Below are positions 42,856 to 51,267 of a stretch of DNA of 60,540 bases, piece by piece. Position 1 is the stretch's first letter, and the number at the start of each line of letters is the position of its first letter. The stretch is from an uncultured Candidatus Nemicrothrix sp. Lineage in GTDB: Bacteria; Actinomycetota; Acidimicrobiia; Acidimicrobiales; MedAcidi-G1. Where the stretch lies: the NCBI GenBank assembly GCA_913055915.1, contig CAJXKL010000012.1, forward strand, positions 1 to 60,540, read 5' to 3'. Under the pieces are notes generated by a model, which was given only the letters and a program-made list of their open reading frames with translations, had not been told where the DNA came from and searched no databases. The position numbers and the translations under genes are program-made.

Positions 42856-43922
42856 GGCAGCCAGCCTGCCTCGCCCAGGAGCGTTTTCAGGCCATCGGCC
42901 ACCATCTCGAGCGAGAAGTTCCCGACTGTCAGGTGCAGGTTGGTGTCGAGCATCTTCCGGTGCCTTGCCGGGTCCGACCCATTCAGCCAGGACAGGATCT
43001 CGTCGGGCTGGTCGTGGGTGAACCAGGAGAAACCCATTCTGCGCAACTCGGCAGCCACGGGGTAGTCGCCAACTACGACAGGACGGCGGTACAGGGCGGC
43101 TTCGACGGGTGGGTTTCCGAATCCCTCCCAGGTCGACGGAAGGGCAACCAGGTCAGCAGCGGCGTAGATGTCGTGCGCGGGTCGACCCTGAGCGTGGATG
43201 ACCGGACAGCGAGCTACAGACAGGAGATGTGTCAGATTCGGTCCGAAGCCGTCCTCGGCCGGTCCCGTGAGCCAGTAAGTACCACCGATGGCCTCGGCCA
43301 CGGCGATCGCTCGATCAACAGCCTTTCGCTCAATGGCGCGGACCGGGTGGGCCACGAGGATGGTGTCGTCGGCGACCCCCAGCCCCCTGCGGGTACCCTG
43401 CCGGTCGCCAGCCGGAGGGTGGCTGTCAAAGCCGTTGTAGATGGTTGTGGCCGTGATGCCGCGCTCAGCCATCTCGTGGCGAGTCAGGTCGTTGATGGTG
43501 ACATGTCGCCACGTTGGGTCATCGGGTGGCAGCTCGGTCACATCGGCGAACTGCTGGCGCTGCCACGGTGGGTCGTGGTGGTGGAGGATGGTGGGCCGAC
43601 CCCTCCGGAGGTCGGCAACCATGCGGGCGGCAGGAAGGTTGAGGGGTATAGAGCAGAGGTTCTCCACGACGACCAGGTCGGCATCGCCGAGGGCATCGGC
43701 CAGGTCACCCTCGTCTGGAGGTTCATCCGATGCGATCTCTAGGCCCGGCAGCGTTGTTGTCTGCCCGACGCCCGTCCACCCGGGTTCAAAGGCACCCGCC
43801 ACCCATGTGACCTCGAACCCCAGCCCGACCATGGCAGCAGCCCAGGTTCGCGCAACGACGGACACACCGTCAGTCGGCCCGAACCTGAAGGACACGATCG
43901 TGCAGCGGGTCATGGCACCCAT
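42852..43922 (-). CDS. Glycosyltransferase (GT4-like)
   Basis: A 356-residue GT-B fold enzyme. The N-half has ILHHHDPPWQRQQF and NLCSIPLNLPAARMVADL; the C-half has the nucleotide-sugar site AADLVALPSTWEGFGNPPVE with the E-x7-E signature (the second Glu in the NPPVE turn). It likely adds a sugar to a lipid, polysaccharide or metabolite. Starts are ATG 43922 or ATG 43913. It overlaps the small membrane gene. Confidence 0.85.
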   Translation of the reverse strand: MGAMTRCTIVSFRFGPTDGVSVVARTWAAAMVGLGFEVTWVAGAFEPGWTGVGQTTTLPGLEIASDEPPDEGDLADALGDADLVVVENLCSIPLNLPAARMVADLRRGRPTILHHHDPPWQRQQFADVTELPPDDPTWRHVTINDLTRHEMAERGITATTIYNGFDSHPPAGDRQGTRRGLGVADDTILVAHPVRAIERKAVDRAIAVAEAIGGTYWLTGPAEDGFGPNLTHLLSVARCPVIHAQGRPAHDIYAAADLVALPSTWEGFGNPPVEAALYRRPVVVGDYPVAAELRRMGFSWFTHDQPDEILSWLNGSDPARHRKMLDTNLHLTVGNFSLEMVADGLKTLLGEAGWLP

Positions 43923-43965
43923 TGTCTCCGGTCACCGCTCCGGGCAGGTGGTCAGGAACTGCCGC

Positions 43966-44565
43966 TCAACGCAGCGATCCCCCGGCACTGCCGACCAGAT
44001 CGGTGCCGTCGGCACTGAACACGTAGCAGTGGACCCCCCTGAACTGGGCGGCCTCGTGTTCGAAGTCGGTCTGACGAGGTACGAGGAAACCCAGCTCAAG
44101 CTCCGAGAGTTCGTAGATGGTTCCCACGAAGTCGCTGAAGGTGTTGTAGCACTCGGCCGTGGCGAACACCTCCATTTCCCTGTCACCCGGCCACGGTGCA
44201 CCCCGCCGGGCGGGATGCTGGGCCCGGCGGTAGATCTCAAACTGGTGGGGTCCTTCACACGGAACGCGGGTATCGATCTCGACCAGCCGCTCGTCCTGGA
44301 ACCACGAGTACTGGTTGAAGCAGGCGTCGTCCCCCAGGTCGTGGAGGTTGACGACCTCTCCGATCCAGTCAGGGGCCAACTCCTCGGTGAGCGAAGGCCT
44401 GGTCTCGATCATCGTTGTCGTCGGGCTGGTCGAGGACGTGGACAGGTCAGAAGGATCGCCCGGGTTGGAGCAGGCTGTGGCTGCCAGGCCCACTGCTACG
44501 AGGAGGGCCAGGTGGGACACCGACCTCGTGAGGCCCTGCTGTCGTCTCGAACTGGTGGTGTGCAC
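43966..44565 (-). CDS. Septum-formation-domain lipoprotein (tentative)
   Basis: A 199-residue lipoprotein. The signal peptide ends LAATACSN, a plausible lipobox, followed by a Thr/Ser linker and a domain with the spaced Cys pattern DACFNQYSW, RVPCEGPHQFEIYR, TAECYNTF and GVHCYVF. That Cys and CxxPH arrangement recalls the actinobacterial septum-formation-related domain. Function not established. Only 23 bases separate its start from ccmA, so the divergent promoters must overlap the coding ends. Confidence 0.65.
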   Translation of the reverse strand: MHTTSSRRQQGLTRSVSHLALLVAVGLAATACSNPGDPSDLSTSSTSPTTTMIETRPSLTEELAPDWIGEVVNLHDLGDDACFNQYSWFQDERLVEIDTRVPCEGPHQFEIYRRAQHPARRGAPWPGDREMEVFATAECYNTFSDFVGTIYELSELELGFLVPRQTDFEHEAAQFRGVHCYVFSADGTDLVGSAGGSLR

Positions 44566-44588
44566 TTCTTCAGGGTAGGGGTGGCGGC

Positions 44589-45323
44589 ATGGCCCACAGG
44601 TACCGTGGCGGTGTGTCGGTGGTCGAACTACGGGGAGCCGTGGCGCTCCTGGGGCGCTTTCCTGCCCTGGCCGGGGTCAACCTGTCCGTTGATGCCGGCG
44701 AGACCGTGCTCATCCAGGGACCCAACGGCGCCGGTAAGACCACCCTCCTGCGATTGTGCGCCGGCCTCCTCCGTCCGGCTGGTGGTGAGGTGGTCGTGCT
44801 GGGTCACGACCTGACAGCAGAACGCCGGGCAGTGCGGCGTAGGGTGGCCCTGCTCGGGCATTCGACCGGTCTCTACGGCGACCTGACCGTTGCCGAGAAC
44901 ATCTCATTTTGGGCGAGGGCGGCAGGTCTGTCAGCACCCGATGCTGAGTCCCGGGCCGCTGCAGCCGCAAGGCTCATGGGGCTCGACCAGCGCCTCCTCT
45001 CGCGCACGGTGAACGCCCTCTCGGCCGGCCAACGGCGACGCACCTCGATAGCCGCCCTGGCGGTCCGGCGACCCGAACTGTGGCTGTTGGATGAACCACA
45101 CGCCGGCCTGGACCAGGCGGGTCGCGATGCTGTCGACTCGCTCATCTCAGAGGCGGTCGCTGCCGGAGCGACGGTGCTCGTCTCGTCACACGAGTTGGAG
45201 CGGGTCAGGTCGCTCTCTCCGAGGGTCGTGACCGTCGCCGCCGGAATGGTGGTTGCCGACAGTTCCAGAAGTGGTCCCGCCACGGACGGTGATGGGGAAC
45301 CGGGAGGTGGTCCAGGTGCGTGA
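44589..45323 (+). CDS. ccmA: Cytochrome c maturation heme-exporter ATPase CcmA
   Basis: ATPase of the heme-handling complex, 244 residues. Walker [14 protein letters not shown], an LSAGQRRRTSIAALA signature, Walker B WLLDEPHAGLD. The DEPHAGLD form is typical of CcmA. It works with CcmB (next, overlapping by 8 bases), CcmC and CcmD to release heme-loaded CcmE. Start ATG 44589 follows a purine-rich tract; GTG 44613 is an alternative. First gene of an eight-gene operon. Confidence 0.9.
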   Translation: MAHRYRGGVSVVELRGAVALLGRFPALAGVNLSVDAGETVLIQGPNGAGKTTLLRLCAGLLRPAGGEVVVLGHDLTAERRAVRRRVALLGHSTGLYGDLTVAENISFWARAAGLSAPDAESRAAAAARLMGLDQRLLSRTVNALSAGQRRRTSIAALAVRRPELWLLDEPHAGLDQAGRDAVDSLISEAVAAGATVLVSSHELERVRSLSPRVVTVAAGMVVADSSRSGPATDGDGEPGGGPGA

Positions 45324-45990
45324 ACTGTTCACCGACGCCCGTCTGGTAGCCACCAGGGACCTCCGGATCGAGGCGCGCTCCAGGGTCCTGCTCAACCAGG
45401 TCGCGCCATTCGCACTCCTCGTGCTCGTGCTCTTCGGGTTCGCCCTCGATGCCGACCAGCGCACCCTGCGAACCTTCGCCCCCGGGCTGTTCTGGGTGGC
45501 GGTTCTCCTAGCTGCCCTGCTTGCCGTGCAGCGCTCGACCTCACTCGAGCACGCTGATGATGCCCACACCGGACTCCGACTGTCAGGGATGGCACCGTCC
45601 TCGGTGTTCCTCGGTAAGGCGGTGGCCGTGTTCGTCCAGTTGATCGTGTTGGAGACCCTGCTGACCATGGGGATCGTCGTGCTCTACGGCTCAGAGGTGG
45701 ACGACCCGGTGCTGCTCGTCCTGACGGCCGCTGCCGCGGCTGTGGCGGTGGCGACCACCGGTACCCTCTACGGGGCGCTGGCCTCGGGGCTGGGGGCCAG
45801 GGAGACGCTTCTTCCGATCCTGTTGCTTCCGGTGCTGGCCCCGGTGCTGATAGGCGCCACCCGGTCGTTTGACGACGCCCTGGGTGCCGCAGCCGTCGAC
45901 GGTTGGGCCTGGCTGGGCCTGCTGGTCGTGTTCGGCCTGGTTGCCACCGTGTTGGGCGCCCTGGCGTACGGCGCAATGATCGAGGACTAA
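45316..45990 (+). CDS. ccmB: Cytochrome c maturation heme-exporter permease CcmB
   Basis: A 224-residue membrane protein with six hydrophobic segments, the usual CcmB length. It starts at GTG (MRELFTDARLVATRDLRIEA), with GGAGG 8 bases upstream; a longer frame from 45253 lies in ccmA. LEHADDAHTGLRLSGMAPSS and ETLLPILLLPVLAPVLIGA match the family. It forms the membrane part for CcmA. Confidence 0.9.
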   Translation: MRELFTDARLVATRDLRIEARSRVLLNQVAPFALLVLVLFGFALDADQRTLRTFAPGLFWVAVLLAALLAVQRSTSLEHADDAHTGLRLSGMAPSSVFLGKAVAVFVQLIVLETLLTMGIVVLYGSEVDDPVLLVLTAAAAAVAVATTGTLYGALASGLGARETLLPILLLPVLAPVLIGATRSFDDALGAAAVDGWAWLGLLVVFGLVATVLGALAYGAMIED

Positions 45991-46009
45991 CGGAAGGGAA
46001 GGGGACCAC

Positions 46010-46810
46010 ATGGCCGACAGTACGACATCAACCGGATCACCTGGATCACGCATTCTGGGGCTCACCACGCTGCTCGGGCTGGCCGGCCTGTTGCTGTTCG
46101 CCTTCGCCCTCACCGAACCCGATGTGAGGCTGCACCCGACGACCGGTGAGGAGTTCGGTCAGTTCGATGCCGTCAGGCTCCTCTACCTGCACGTTCCCAT
46201 GGCCGTCCTCACCTACGTCGCGTTCCTGACCTGTGCAGTTGCCAGCGCCGGCTACCTGCTCAAGAGGGGAGCGTGGTGGGACGTCACGGCCCATGCATCG
46301 GCCGAGGTGGGCACGGTGTTCTGCGGCCTCGTCCTCGTCACCGGCTCCATCTGGGGGAAGCCCGTTTGGAACACCTGGTGGGAGTGGGGAGACGTCCGCC
46401 TCATGACCACGCTCGTGTTGTTCCTCCTTTTTACCGGGTACCTGGCGCTACGCAGGACCCCGGCCGAGCCGCAGCGCCAGGCCCGACGGGCGGCAGTCGT
46501 CGCCCTGGTGGCGGTGCTCGACATTCCCCTCATCAACAGGTCGGTCGAGTGGTGGGAGAACCGGACCCTGCATCAGCAGTCCACCCTGGCCGAACTCAAG
46601 ATCGAGGACCTGACGCTGTTTACCCTGATGCTCGGCTTCGTGGTGTTCGGCCTGGTCTTCGCATGGCTGATGCTGCACCGGTTCCGGGTGGGCTGGCTGG
46701 AACAGGCCCAGGCTGACCGGGACATGGCACTGGCGATCGCCGAGCGCCACGCAGAGATGGAGACCCTCGACGTGGATGCGGCAATAGGTCGGACAGGAGG
46801 TGGGAAGTGA
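46010..46810 (+). CDS. ccmC: Heme transfer protein CcmC
   Basis: A 266-residue heme-handling protein with six helices that loads heme onto CcmE. The heme-side tryptophan motif reads TWWEWGDVRLMTTLVLFLLF, one residue longer than the usual WWVWDARLTS form, so the motif is slightly changed. Conserved His residues are in LLYLHVPMAVLTYV and INRSVEWWENRTLHQ. ATG 46010, 19 bases after ccmB. Confidence 0.9.
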   Translation: MADSTTSTGSPGSRILGLTTLLGLAGLLLFAFALTEPDVRLHPTTGEEFGQFDAVRLLYLHVPMAVLTYVAFLTCAVASAGYLLKRGAWWDVTAHASAEVGTVFCGLVLVTGSIWGKPVWNTWWEWGDVRLMTTLVLFLLFTGYLALRRTPAEPQRQARRAAVVALVAVLDIPLINRSVEWWENRTLHQQSTLAELKIEDLTLFTLMLGFVVFGLVFAWLMLHRFRVGWLEQAQADRDMALAIAERHAEMETLDVDAAIGRTGGGK

Positions 46811-46968
46811 CGCACCTCGGTTACCTGCTTGCCGGTTGGGGAATCGCCCTCGTGGTGCTCGGCGTGTACGGCTGCGGAGTCGTGCGTCGAGGCCGCCGAT
46901 TGGCCGGAACAGTTCCGGAGGGGGAGGACCGCTGGATGACGTCCAGGGGGGAGAACCAGGGTGGGTGA
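46807..46968 (+). CDS. ccmD: Small heme-exporter subunit CcmD
   Basis: A 53-residue protein starting at the GTG that overlaps the ccmC stop (GTGA) and ending at a TGA inside the start region of ccmE. It begins MTHLGYLLAGWGIALVVLGV: one membrane helix preceded by a His/Tyr, then an Arg-rich stretch (GVVRRGRRLAG), the standard CcmD design. It sits in the normal ccmC-ccmD-ccmE position and overlaps both neighbours. CcmD is needed to release holo-CcmE from CcmABC. Its small size makes it easy to miss. Confidence 0.85.
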   Translation: MTHLGYLLAGWGIALVVLGVYGCGVVRRGRRLAGTVPEGEDRWMTSRGENQGG

Positions 46969-47506
46969 ACCCGTCGACGAGGAATCAGGAGAGGCCGGCC
47001 CGCTGGACCTCACACCGCAGGCCTCACGACTCCGGCGCCGGGCCGGGAGACCGTTGTCGACCGTCTTCCTCCTTGCGGTGGTTGCGGCGGTCGTGTTCGT
47101 GCTGCTCCGCACTCTCGGCGACGCCTCGCTGTTCTTCTACGAGGTCGACGAGGCGGTGTCGGCCAGAGCCGAACTCGGCACCGAGCGCTTCCGGGTGGTC
47201 GGAACCCCACAGCCCGGGCTTGTCGAAAGCCACCTCGATGGCCAGGCCGTAGTCGTGTTCACCCTCTGCGTGGCCGACGTGCTGGCCGACGTCGCCCACC
47301 TGGGTGATCCGGCCGAGCTGTTCCAGCCGGGGGTTCCGGTGGTCCTGCAGGGGTCCTGGGTCAGTGGTGATCCTCCCGGCATTGAGAACCTTTCAGCAGC
47401 GGCGGACGACGGCTGGTACCTGAGAACGGACCACATGGTCGTAAAGCACGACAACGACTACCGGGGAGACGCTGCTGAACTCGAGTCCTGCGGGGTGGGT
47501 TCGTGA
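46961..47506 (+). CDS. ccmE: Heme chaperone CcmE
   Basis: A 181-residue periplasmic-side heme carrier anchored by one N-terminal helix (LSTVFLLAVVAAVVFVLL). The beta-barrel part has the characteristic VVVLQGSWV strand and ends with VVKHDNDYRG, whose HDxDY keeps the His that binds heme covalently and the following Tyr (the HxxxY form, not the CxxxY form). Start GTG overlaps the ccmD stop. Confidence 0.9.
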   Translation: MGEPVDEESGEAGPLDLTPQASRLRRRAGRPLSTVFLLAVVAAVVFVLLRTLGDASLFFYEVDEAVSARAELGTERFRVVGTPQPGLVESHLDGQAVVVFTLCVADVLADVAHLGDPAELFQPGVPVVLQGSWVSGDPPGIENLSAAADDGWYLRTDHMVVKHDNDYRGDAAELESCGVGS

Positions 47507-47534
47507 CCCACCGGTCGGTGATCCCGGTTAACTC

Positions 47535-49496
47535 GTGAACGCCACCCTCGGTACGGCGTTCGTAGCCCTGGGCCTGGCAGCCTCGGTGATGGCGACGTTG
47601 AGCATCGCCTACGGGCTGTTCACACGCAACCAGCGCCTCGTGGTGCTCTCCCGGAACTTCGTGATCGTGCTGGCGGTTGCGGCAGTTGGGCAGTTCACCG
47701 TGATGGAACGAGCGCTGATCACCCGTGACTTCACGGTTGCGTTCGTGGCTGAACACGGCAGCCACCGGACCCCGGCCCTCTACAACGTGGCCACCCTCTG
47801 GTCGGCCCTGGAGGGCTCCATCCTGCTCTGGGTGCTGATCCTCGCCGGGTACGTGGTGGCGGTCACCTGGCGCTTCAGGGACCGTCTGGCGGACCCGATG
47901 GTGGCATGGGCGCTCCTCGTCCTTTTCGTGGTCTGCACCTTCTTCTTCATGCTGCTTGCCGGCCCGGCGTTTCCGTTCGCAAGGTTCCAGCCGTGGGCCG
48001 GCTTCGACGGTCCGGGGCCCAACCCACTCCTCCAGAACCACATCCTCATGGCCTTCCACCCACCGGTCCTCTACCTCGGATACGTGGGCTTCACCGTGCC
48101 GTTCGCTTTCGCCATCGGTGCCCTGGTGACGGGTCGCATGGGCGAGGGCTGGCTGGTGAGCACGCGCCGGTGGACCCTGCTGGCATGGGGTGCGCTGACC
48201 GTCGGGATCATGCTCGGTGCCTGGTGGTCATACGAGGTCCTCGGCTGGGGCGGGTACTGGGCCTGGGATCCGGTCGAGAACGCGTCGTTCCTGCCGTGGT
48301 TGACCGGTACGGCGTTCCTGCACTCGGTGATGGTCCAGGAGAGGAGGGGAATGCTCCGAGTCTGGAACCTCTCCCTCCTGAGTGCCACGTTTGCCCTGAC
48401 GATCCTCGGAACGTTCATCACCAGATCCGGCGTGCTGGACTCCGTGCACGCCTTCACCGAATCGGGGATGGGGCCGATGCTCCTGGCGTTCTTCGCCCTC
48501 GTGGTCGCCACGACGGTCGGCCTGATCGCATGGCGTGGAGACGACCTGAGCAGTGGCGGTGAGATCGACTCCCCAATGTCACGGACGGGCGCATTCCTCG
48601 CCAACAACCTGCTCTTCGGGTCGTTCGCCTTCGTGGTCCTGCTGGGAACCGTGTTCCCCCTGCTCATCGAGGCCGCCAACGGAAGCCGCATCTCGGTCGG
48701 GAACCCGTACTTCGAGCGGATGACGATGCCGATCGGGTTCGCCCTCCTGTTCCTCATGGCGGTCGCGCCGGCCCTCCCGTGGGGGCGGGCCGGAATTGAA
48801 CTGCTTTCAAACAGGCTGGTCTGGCCGGCTGCAGCCGGGGCAGTGTCCATGGTCGTTGCGGTCCTTGTGGGTAGCCGTGGCTGGGTTCCGACCCTGGCGG
48901 TCGGGCTGGGTGCATTCGCCGTGGCCGGTGCTGTTCGCCAACTGCTACTCGCCGTCGGGGCGCGTGGTCTTCGTGGCCTGGTGGGGCGCTCAAGCGGAGG
49001 AATGGTCGTGCACATCGGTGTGGCGGTGGTTGCCGTTGCATTCGCCTGTTCCTCGTCGTTCCTACGGCAGGCCGAGTTCAGCTTCGAAGAGGCGGGGGAT
49101 CGGGCGTCAATCGCCGGGCACACCCTCGTGTTCGATGGGGTCGAGTCGGTGGCCTTGGCTGAAAAGAGTGAGGTCCGGGTTTCTGTGCTGGTCGACGGTG
49201 AACTCCACACGCCGGCCATCAGCACCTTCCCGTTCGGTGGGCAGACCATCGGCACCCCGGCGACGCGTTCAACGACCTGGGGCGACATCCAGTTGGCTGT
49301 CCTGGCTGTGCCTGAGGGGTCGGGTTCCACCGTCGTGAGGGTCACGATCCAGCCGCTGGTGTGGTGGCTGTGGTTCGGTGGCGGGGTGATGGCGCTCGGA
49401 ACGGTGCTGGCGGCTGTACCGGGTCGAAGCAGGCGTTCAGCCTCCAGATGTGCGGATGACCCAACCATGGCCATACCGCAGGAGGCACCGGCATGA
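47535..49496 (+). CDS. ccmF: Heme lyase subunit CcmF
   Basis: A large membrane protein of 653 residues with about 14-15 helices that attaches heme to apocytochrome c. The heme-side motif is WGGYWAWDPVENASFLPWL (about 235-253), and conserved His residues are in HILMAFHPPVLYLGYVGF and the TGTAFLHSVMVQERRG block. Start GTG; ends overlapping ccmG. Length and order fit System I. Confidence 0.93.
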   Translation: MNATLGTAFVALGLAASVMATLSIAYGLFTRNQRLVVLSRNFVIVLAVAAVGQFTVMERALITRDFTVAFVAEHGSHRTPALYNVATLWSALEGSILLWVLILAGYVVAVTWRFRDRLADPMVAWALLVLFVVCTFFFMLLAGPAFPFARFQPWAGFDGPGPNPLLQNHILMAFHPPVLYLGYVGFTVPFAFAIGALVTGRMGEGWLVSTRRWTLLAWGALTVGIMLGAWWSYEVLGWGGYWAWDPVENASFLPWLTGTAFLHSVMVQERRGMLRVWNLSLLSATFALTILGTFITRSGVLDSVHAFTESGMGPMLLAFFALVVATTVGLIAWRGDDLSSGGEIDSPMSRTGAFLANNLLFGSFAFVVLLGTVFPLLIEAANGSRISVGNPYFERMTMPIGFALLFLMAVAPALPWGRAGIELLSNRLVWPAAAGAVSMVVAVLVGSRGWVPTLAVGLGAFAVAGAVRQLLLAVGARGLRGLVGRSSGGMVVHIGVAVVAVAFACSSSFLRQAEFSFEEAGDRASIAGHTLVFDGVESVALAEKSEVRVSVLVDGELHTPAISTFPFGGQTIGTPATRSTTWGDIQLAVLAVPEGSGSTVVRVTIQPLVWWLWFGGGVMALGTVLAAVPGRSRRSASRCADDPTMAIPQEAPA

Positions 49497-50026
49497 GCCC
49501 GGTGAGGGTGGCGGCGCTGGCCGTGGGTCTCCTGGGAGCGGTTCTGGTCGGAGTTCTGGCGACGCGTCAGGCCGGTCCCGACCGGGTCAGCATGCACCTG
49601 GTAGGCCAGGTTGCGCCACCGATCGCAGGCTCCACCATCGATGGCGAGGTCTGGAACCTGGACGACCAGCGCGGCCGGTTCGTCGTGGTCAACTTCTTCT
49701 CGACCACCTGTGTGCCGTGCATCCGGGAACATCCCGAGCTGGTGGCATTCGCCGAAGCCCACGCCGAGGTCGACGACGTCAGGATCGTGAGCGTGGCATT
49801 CGACGACAATCCCTCAGCCGTCGAGGCCTTCTTCAGGGAGAATGGTGGCGGCTGGCCGGTGCTGGCTGAGGAGACGGGCCGCATAGCCGTCGACTGGGGG
49901 GTCATTGCCGTGCCCGAGTCGTATCTGGTGAGCCCGTCGGGCCACGTGGTCGTCAAGGTGGTCGGTGGCGTCGAGGCAGAGGACCTGGAGTCCGTCCTGG
50001 TGGGGGCGAAGAGGTCCACCGGATGA
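49493..50026 (+). CDS. ccmG: Thioredoxin-like CcmG/DsbE
   Basis: A 177-residue membrane-anchored thioredoxin that keeps the CXXC Cys of apocytochromes reduced. One N-terminal helix, then FSTTCVPCIREHPELVAF with the active CVPC, and the cis-Pro loop GVIAVPESYLVSPSG. The family usually has WASWC before the CxxC, here FSTTC. It overlaps both ccmF (4 bases) and ccmH. Confidence 0.9.
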   Translation: MSPVRVAALAVGLLGAVLVGVLATRQAGPDRVSMHLVGQVAPPIAGSTIDGEVWNLDDQRGRFVVVNFFSTTCVPCIREHPELVAFAEAHAEVDDVRIVSVAFDDNPSAVEAFFRENGGGWPVLAEETGRIAVDWGVIAVPESYLVSPSGHVVVKVVGGVEAEDLESVLVGAKRSTG

Positions 50027-51243
50027 GGCGACGTGCAGCCTGGTTCCTGGTCCTGCTGGTTTCGGTGGGTGCCCTGGTGGTTGCCGAGACAGCGGAGCGA
50101 CCTGCGCTGACCAACGCCGACAGGGTGCACGACCTGGCCCAGGACTTCGCCTGCCCGGTGTGTCAGGGACAGTCGATAGCCGAGTCGGATGCACCGGTGG
50201 CCCGGACCATCCGGGCCACGATCGTGTCGATGGTCGATGAGGGCGCCACCGACGCCGAAGTCCGCGACCTGCTGGTTTCCAGCTTCGGTGAGGACATCGA
50301 CTACTCGCCCAGCGGAGGCGGCCTGACAGGCTTGGTCTGGGTCCTGCCGATCATGGTTGGTGCCGCCGCAGTCGTGGGCCTTGTGTTCGCGGTCCGGAGG
50401 TGGCAGGGCGGTTCCGGTGACGGCAGTCAGCCGGCGGGGCAGCCCCTGGTCCTGATCGGCGTAGTACTGGTGGCTGTCCTGGCGGGGGTGCTGGTGACGC
50501 GCTCCACGGCAGGTCGGGGCACCAGTGGTTCGACTTCGGGCGATATCCGGTTGTCGACGAGGACACTGCTCATCGAGGCCGGCGTGGCACAACCATCTGA
50601 GGCAATTGACCTGTACGGCGAGGTGCTCGAGATCCAGCCATCCAACGTCGAGGCCCTCGCATACCGGGGCTGGGCGCTCTGGCGGGGTGGTGATGCCGAT
50701 GCCGGCCGGTCCGATCTCGAAGCTGCCGTCGAGTTGGATCCGACCTATCCCGATGTGCGGGTCTTCCGGGCTTCACAGCGCCTGTCCGATGACGACTTCG
50801 CTGGTGCGGCAGCTGACCTGGTGGCACTGGACAGCCTCGAAGCGGCGCCGATCGTCGGAGACCTGGTTGCCCAGAGCCACCTGCGGGAAAGGGTCGCCGG
50901 AGGGCTGGCGCGCAACGGCGAAATTCTGGCGGCACTTGAACTTCTCGACGCTGGCATCGAGAAGGACCCTGAGGCGGTGTCGCTGCTGGCGGAGAGAGGC
51001 TGGCTCCTGGCCGGGACAGGTGAGCTTCAGCTGGTCGAGCTGAGCCTCGTATCTCTGAACGAAGCCATCAGGATCGAACCGGACAACGCGTGGGCACTCG
51101 GTTACCGGGCACTGGTGAACAGCGTGCTGTTGGGCCGTCAGGAACCTGCGTTGGCAGACGCCGAGGCCTTCTTCGGCCTCCCCCAGCGGCCCATCGGCCT
51201 GGCTGACCTGCTGGTAGCCGAGGGACTGGGACCAGCCGGGTAG
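50023..51243 (+). CDS. ccmH: CcmH-CcmI fusion: apocytochrome thiol reductase + TPR domain
   Basis: A 406-residue two-part protein. The N-terminal part (to about 130) has an export helix and the CcmH active site DFACPVCQGQSIAESDAP, the LRCxVC relative, then a membrane segment (LVWVLPIMVGAAAVVGLVF). The C-terminal part (about 185-400) has TPR-like repeats (IDLYGEVLEIQPSNVEALAY, YRGWALWRGGDADAGRSDLE) that should hold the apocytochrome tail. In E. coli CcmH is likewise long; many bacteria have separate CcmI. Last gene of the operon. Confidence 0.88.
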   Translation: MRRRAAWFLVLLVSVGALVVAETAERPALTNADRVHDLAQDFACPVCQGQSIAESDAPVARTIRATIVSMVDEGATDAEVRDLLVSSFGEDIDYSPSGGGLTGLVWVLPIMVGAAAVVGLVFAVRRWQGGSGDGSQPAGQPLVLIGVVLVAVLAGVLVTRSTAGRGTSGSTSGDIRLSTRTLLIEAGVAQPSEAIDLYGEVLEIQPSNVEALAYRGWALWRGGDADAGRSDLEAAVELDPTYPDVRVFRASQRLSDDDFAGAAADLVALDSLEAAPIVGDLVAQSHLRERVAGGLARNGEILAALELLDAGIEKDPEAVSLLAERGWLLAGTGELQLVELSLVSLNEAIRIEPDNAWALGYRALVNSVLLGRQEPALADAEAFFGLPQRPIGLADLLVAEGLGPAG

Positions 51244-51258
51244 GGGCCTCAGAGGCCC
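51244..51258 (+). terminator. Hairpin after the ccm operon
   Basis: GGGCCT, CAG loop, AGGCCC form a 6-bp stem directly after the ccmH stop and 10 bases before the end of the convergent regulator gene. It may stop both transcripts. No T-run. Confidence 0.5.
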
Positions 51259-51267
51259 GCCCGACCG

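Noticed and set aside
48071-49762. 563-residue open frame antisense to ccmF
   Set aside because: ccmF has full family motifs on the plus strand; the antisense protein has the biased composition of a shadow frame.
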